Shown here in pieces: positions 62,891 to 64,000 of a stretch of DNA of 64,000 nucleotides. The DNA is from ZYF759 sp046297455 (lineage in GTDB: Bacteria; Pseudomonadota; Alphaproteobacteria; Rhizobiales; Rhizobiaceae), in assembly GCA_046297455.1 (NCBI GenBank), contig JBKBIT010000011.1, positions 1-64,000 on the forward strand, given 5' to 3'. Position 1 is the first letter of the stretch, and each line of letters starts with the position of its first letter. Under the pieces are notes generated by a model. It saw only the letters and a list, made by a program, of their open reading frames with translations. It made no database searches and had not been told where the DNA came from. The position numbers were made by a program, and so were the translations under genes.

Positions 62891-64000
62891 ATGTCACGAC
62901 ATCCGTCCCTATCCGTCGGCAGCAGGCCCCGCGAGGTCGATCATGACCAGCCTTTGGAAACCGATCCCGACCACATGACCGATGGCGACGACGACATCAT
63001 CGAAGAAGTCGCGCCCAAAACGCCTGCTCTTCAGATGGACTGGGACGATGGTGGCCGTCCGGCCGCCGGCAAGAGCGGCATCGAGCTGGTGCAGGCATTG
63101 GTGAAACGCCTGCCCAACGCGCCAGGCGTCTACCGGATGATGGATGCGGCGGGCAATGTTCTCTATGTCGGCAAGGCCCGCAGCCTCAAGAAGCGCGTCA
63201 CCAACTACGCCCAGGGTCGCGGCCACACCAATCGTATTGGCCGGATGATTCGCGAAACGGCGGCGATGGAGTTCGTCGTCACCCGCACCGAAACCGAAGC
63301 GCTGCTACTGGAAGCCAATCTTATCAAGCGCTTCCGACCGCGCTTCAATGTGCTTCTGCGCGACGACAAGTCATTCCCCTACATTCTTCTGTCGGGCGAT
63401 CATCCCTCCCCCGGCATCTTCAAGCATCGCGGTGCACGCAGCCGAAAGGGTGAGTATTTCGGCCCGTTCGCCTCTGCCGGCGCGGTCGGACGCACCATCA
63501 ACGCGCTCGAACGCGCCTTTCTGCTGCGCAGCTGCACCGATTCGGTATTCGAAGGCCGCAGCCGGCCCTGTCTCCTGTTTCAGATCAAGCGTTGCTCCGG
63601 GCCCTGCACCGGCGAGATTTCGGCGGACGACTATGCCGAACTGGTCAAGGAAGCGCGCGATTTCCTCTCAGGGCGCTCTGGCAAGGTGAAGTCGGAGATC
63701 GCCGCCGCCATGCAGCAGGCATCCGAAACGCTGGATTTCGAGCGCGCGGCATTGCACCGGGATCGCCTGGCGGCGCTGTCGCACGTGCAGGGCCACCAGG
63801 GCATCAATCCGCGGGGCGTGGAGGAGGCCGATGTCTTTGCCATCCACCAGGAAGGTGGGCAGAGCTGCATCGAGGTGTTCTTCTTTCGCACCGGTCAGAA
63901 CTGGGGCAACCGGGCCTATTTTCCCAAGGCCGATCCAGCGCTCGGACCTGACGAGGTTCTGGGCGCATTCCTTGCGCAGTTCTACGACGACAAGCCAAGC
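62891..64000 (+). CDS. uvrC: Excinuclease ABC subunit UvrC (5' part, cut by window edge)
   Basis: UvrC makes both incisions in nucleotide excision repair. The frame is open for 370 codons to the window end. An acidic N-terminal extension of about 60 residues precedes the GIY-YIG domain (LPNAPGVYRMMDAAGNVLYV, then GKARSLKKR). The Cys pattern SC-x11-C-x7-C-x3-C (CTDSVFEGRSRPC, LLFQIKRCSGPC) fits the [4Fe-4S] site reported in E. coli UvrC. The C-terminal RNase H-like nuclease and helix-hairpin-helix lie beyond base 64000. Confidence 0.95.
   Translation, partial: MSRHPSLSVGSRPREVDHDQPLETDPDHMTDGDDDIIEEVAPKTPALQMDWDDGGRPAAGKSGIELVQALVKRLPNAPGVYRMMDAAGNVLYVGKARSLKKRVTNYAQGRGHTNRIGRMIRETAAMEFVVTRTETEALLLEANLIKRFRPRFNVLLRDDKSFPYILLSGDHPSPGIFKHRGARSRKGEYFGPFASAGAVGRTINALERAFLLRSCTDSVFEGRSRPCLLFQIKRCSGPCTGEISADDYAELVKEARDFLSGRSGKVKSEIAAAMQQASETLDFERAALHRDRLAALSHVQGHQGINPRGVEEADVFAIHQEGGQSCIEVFFFRTGQNWGNRAYFPKADPALGPDEVLGAFLAQFYDDKPS

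Overview
The window is chromosomal housekeeping DNA of an alphaproteobacterium of the order Hyphomicrobiales (Rhizobiales), most likely near Phyllobacteriaceae. This rests on gene content and order, not on a database search: the str operon, glyA-nrdR-ribD-ribE-ribH-nusB followed by hppA, an LdtR-type regulator beside an L,D-transpeptidase, hemB-RDD-bpt, the rpsB-tsf-pyrH-frr-uppS-cdsA-rseP-bamA-lpxD-fabZ-lpxA-lpxI-lpxB run, EipB, glmU-glmS-DUF502, hdaA-perM facing purM-purN, and an Omp25/Omp31-type barrel. The DNA is GC-rich. Several promoters read by eye have the rhizobial housekeeping form TTGAC-N17-(C)TATAT.

Layout. 1-3483: str operon on the minus strand (rpsL, rpsG, fusA, start of tuf) with its promoter. 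3702-6314: a small unrecognised gene facing the proton-pumping pyrophosphatase hppA across a shared terminator. 6349-12161: glyA, nrdR, ribD, ribE, ribH, nusB and an MFS transporter in one tightly packed minus-strand run. 12300-14973: L,D-transpeptidase, its probable MarR-family regulator LdtR, and a DUF6163 membrane protein. 15137-19585: hemB, RDD protein, bpt, lipid kinase and phosphoesterase on the plus strand. 19554-33077: a minus-strand cell-envelope and translation block covering lipid A, BamA, site-2 protease, phospholipid and undecaprenyl synthesis, ribosome recycling, UMP kinase, EF-Ts and S2. 33282-42790: a large exported protein of unknown function, EipB, RidA, GDPD, DUF502, glmS, glmU and an EamA permease. 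43009-46593: a TRAP transporter operon. 46594-53645: a more variable stretch with ccdA, tRNA-Lys, DUF2155, NDUFA12, a Cys-rich exported protein, CsbD, a frameshifted cupin gene, a GNAT, a 44-residue membrane protein, an intergenic repeat, hdaA and perM. 53749-64000: purMN, a molybdopterin oxidoreductase, rlmJ, an RNase T2 lipoprotein, an outer-membrane barrel, a Na+/Ca2+ exchanger, a FolM-like reductase and the first 370 codons of uvrC.

Functional themes. Many genes serve the envelope: lipid A acylation and disaccharide formation (lpxA/D/I/B, fabZ), barrel assembly (bamA), envelope-stress proteolysis (rseP), precursors for peptidoglycan (glmS, glmU, uppS), phospholipids (cdsA), peptidoglycan cross-linking (L,D-transpeptidase/LdtR) and integrity (EipB). 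A second theme is ribosome and translation supply (rpsL, rpsG, fusA, tuf, rpsB, tsf, frr, rlmJ, nusB).

I see no prophage, CRISPR array, insertion sequence, rRNA operon or complete novel system. The best leads are regulatory sites and unknown exported proteins: an FNR/FixK-type palindrome before csbD, an EcfG-type general-stress promoter before the Omp25-like gene, paired inverted repeats in front of the L,D-transpeptidase, a 682-residue lysine-poor exported protein, a TRAP small permease with an extra N-terminal membrane half, and a rhizobial-style repeat that supplies the hdaA stop codon.
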